Positions 34,529 through 35,394 of a stretch of 35,394 bases of DNA are shown here, one piece after another. A model generated the notes under the pieces. The model was not told the origin of the DNA and ran no database searches. It worked only from the letters and a program-made list of their open reading frames with translations. Both the position numbers and the translations under genes were made by a program. Source of the stretch: Thalassococcus halodurans (lineage in GTDB: Bacteria > Pseudomonadota > Alphaproteobacteria > Rhodobacterales > Rhodobacteraceae); NCBI GenBank assembly GCA_950096585.1, contig CATNDK010000005.1:1-35394 (forward strand), given 5' to 3'. Position 1 is the stretch's first letter. Every line of letters begins with the position of its first letter.

Positions 34529-34990
34529 ATGGAACGCCACAACGACACGCCTTCGGACACGACACTTGGACACCTCTCTGAGGACATCTCATTTGTGACG
34601 CGCATCCTGCGGACCAAAATTCTGGAAGCGAATGAATCCTTCTTTGCCAAGCACAACGTTGTAGGGGGCGAGGTCGCTGTTCTGAACCTGATCGATCTGA
34701 ACCCCGGACTGACCCAGAAAGAGCTGGCCCACATGGTCGTTCTGCGCAAATCCGCGCTGACAAAGCTGGTGAATGAACTGGAACAGACCGGTGTGATCGA
34801 GCGACGCAAGGAAGGGTCCGACAAGCGACTGAATGCGCTTTATCTGACCGGTGAGGGACAGTCGCGGCTGGCGAATATCAAGCCGGATATCGCCAAGTTG
34901 CAGGAAGAACTGCTTGGCCCCTTATCCCCCGGCGAACGTGCGATGTTGTTCGAACTATTGTGGCGGGTCATCCAGCCGCAGGAAAAGTAA
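34529..34990 (+). CDS. MarR-family transcriptional regulator
   Basis: Winged-helix dimeric regulator of 153 residues; MarR proteins of CoA-ester or aromatic-acid loci usually repress their neighbours until a ligand binds. The DNA-binding part includes LNPGLTQKELAHMVVLRKSA, TKLVNELEQTGVIERRKEGS and DKRLNALYLTGEG, the wing. Flanking helices (HLSEDISFVTRILRTKIL and FELLWRVIQ) form the dimer interface. Start choice: a TTG at 34472 is part of a TTGACA box and unlikely. The ATG at 34523 abuts GGA, whereas the ATG at 34529 has TTGGA 6 bases upstream and is preferred. It is divergent from the dehydratase/TRAP operon and 93 bases upstream of a CoA-transferase gene, so it probably controls both. Confidence 0.9.
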   Translation: MERHNDTPSDTTLGHLSEDISFVTRILRTKILEANESFFAKHNVVGGEVAVLNLIDLNPGLTQKELAHMVVLRKSALTKLVNELEQTGVIERRKEGSDKRLNALYLTGEGQSRLANIKPDIAKLQEELLGPLSPGERAMLFELLWRVIQPQEK

Positions 34991-35041
34991 AACGGGCGGC
35001 ATCACGTCCCTGACGCTTGACAGGTCTCCTAATTTTGTTTC

Positions 35042-35058
35042 TTTTTGAAACTATTTTG
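35042..35058. promoter_or_regulatory. Candidate MarR operator, copy 2
   Basis: TTTTTGAAACTATTTTG, about 25 bases before the start of the downstream CoA-transferase gene. It also forms part of a GTTTC-N5-GAAAC inverted repeat (35037-35051). It matches the element at 34434-34449. A TTGACA at 35017-35022 could be the -35 of this gene, but no good -10 is seen at normal spacing. Confidence 0.35.
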
Positions 35059-35083
35059 CAGTCACCTTTGTCAGGAGAACCCC

Positions 35084-35394
35084 ATGGCTCAGCCCCTAGA
35101 AGGCATCCGCATTGCGGATTTCAGCCACGTCATTGCGGGCCCCTTGGCGACGCAATTCCTGAACCTTCTGGGTGCCGAGGTGATAAAGGTCGAACCGCCC
35201 GCTGGTGACCCTATGCGCTATTACACCCGCGATGCTGACAAACGCGGCATGGCCGAACCCTTTGTCGGGGCCAATGCGGGCAAACGATCGGTTGTGCTGG
35301 ACCTGAAAACCGACGAAGGCCGCCGCGCCGCCCTGGCGCAAGCCCTCGATAGGGGTCGTGGAGCGATAGGAGGCCGCAATGAATGGAGGCTGGG
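35084..35394 (+). CDS. Family III CoA-transferase (CaiB/BaiF), N-terminal part, cut by the window edge
   Basis: Begins MAQPLEGIRIADFSHVIAGP, followed by LNLLGAEVIKVEPPAGDP and KRSVVLDLKTDEGRRAA, all typical of CaiB/BaiF N termini. AGGAG lies 6 bases before the ATG. The frame remains open to the window end. After about codon 87, however, the sequence no longer follows the family (an ADVFVENFRPG-type segment is expected but DRGRGAIGGRNEWR is found), and codons rare in this window (AGG, GGA, ATA) appear. The gene may be interrupted near 35345 by a mobile element or rearrangement whose body lies outside. It is the fourth CoA-transferase of the locus, probably controlled by the adjacent MarR protein. 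Confidence 0.8.
   Translation, partial: MAQPLEGIRIADFSHVIAGPLATQFLNLLGAEVIKVEPPAGDPMRYYTRDADKRGMAEPFVGANAGKRSVVLDLKTDEGRRAALAQALDRGRGAIGGRNEWRL

Noticed and set aside
1-35394. CRISPR arrays, tRNA or rRNA genes, complete insertion sequences
   Set aside because: No regularly spaced repeats, cloverleaf-like segments, rRNA signatures or transposase genes were seen; intergenic gaps are all short.

Overview
The window looks like chromosome or megaplasmid of an alphaproteobacterium, most likely a Rhodobacteraceae (Roseobacter-group) member. The reasons are the GC-rich codon use, a TRAP dicarboxylate-type transporter, the chains of family III CoA-transferases, and an exopolysaccharide locus of the type common in that group. 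No rRNA, tRNA or CRISPR array was seen. There is no gene-free stretch longer than about 200 bases.

Left part (1-6290), polysaccharide synthesis. A plus-strand run holds a 5'-truncated GT-B glycosyltransferase, a GT-A glycosyltransferase with membrane segments, a fusion of a Gfo/Idh/MocA oxidoreductase with a sugar-nucleotide epimerase-like domain, and a CpsD/BY-kinase-like ATPase. A polysaccharide co-polymerase (Wzz type) converges on it from the minus strand.

Centre (6456-21485), minus strand. This is the most unusual part: a compact PKS/NRPS assembly line embedded in the polysaccharide locus. In transcription order it has a GT2 glycosyltransferase, a Wzx-like flippase, a PKS (KS-AT-KR-DH-ACP-TE), another GT2, an NRPS (formyltransferase, condensation-domain remnant, adenylation domain split by a luciferase-like monooxygenase, carrier domain) and an EntD/Sfp-type phosphopantetheinyl transferase. 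The PKS-to-PPTase genes are separated by only 3-6 bases. The adenylation pocket reads almost exactly as the glycine code. A plausible reading is a small N-formyl-glycine- or oxidised-glycine-derived ketide, released by the PKS thioesterase and perhaps glycosylated or placed on the polysaccharide. The product is unknown.

Next come a divergent GT-B glycosyltransferase (21662-22918) and, tail-to-tail with it, a large secreted protein with a Sec signal and five RTX nonapeptides (22915-25803).

Right part (25936-35394), catabolic or uptake locus. A tightly overlapping minus-strand operon encodes two divergent 2-hydroxyacyl-CoA dehydratase / benzoyl-CoA reductase-like subunits, three CaiB/BaiF CoA-transferases (one without the catalytic Asp) and a DctP-DctQ-DctM TRAP transporter. 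A divergent MarR regulator is followed by a fourth CoA-transferase, whose reading frame appears to lose family similarity about 50 bases before the window ends. A sequence element shared by both promoter regions is a candidate MarR operator. The operon suggests uptake of an organic acid and its activation to a CoA thioester; the substrate is not deducible.
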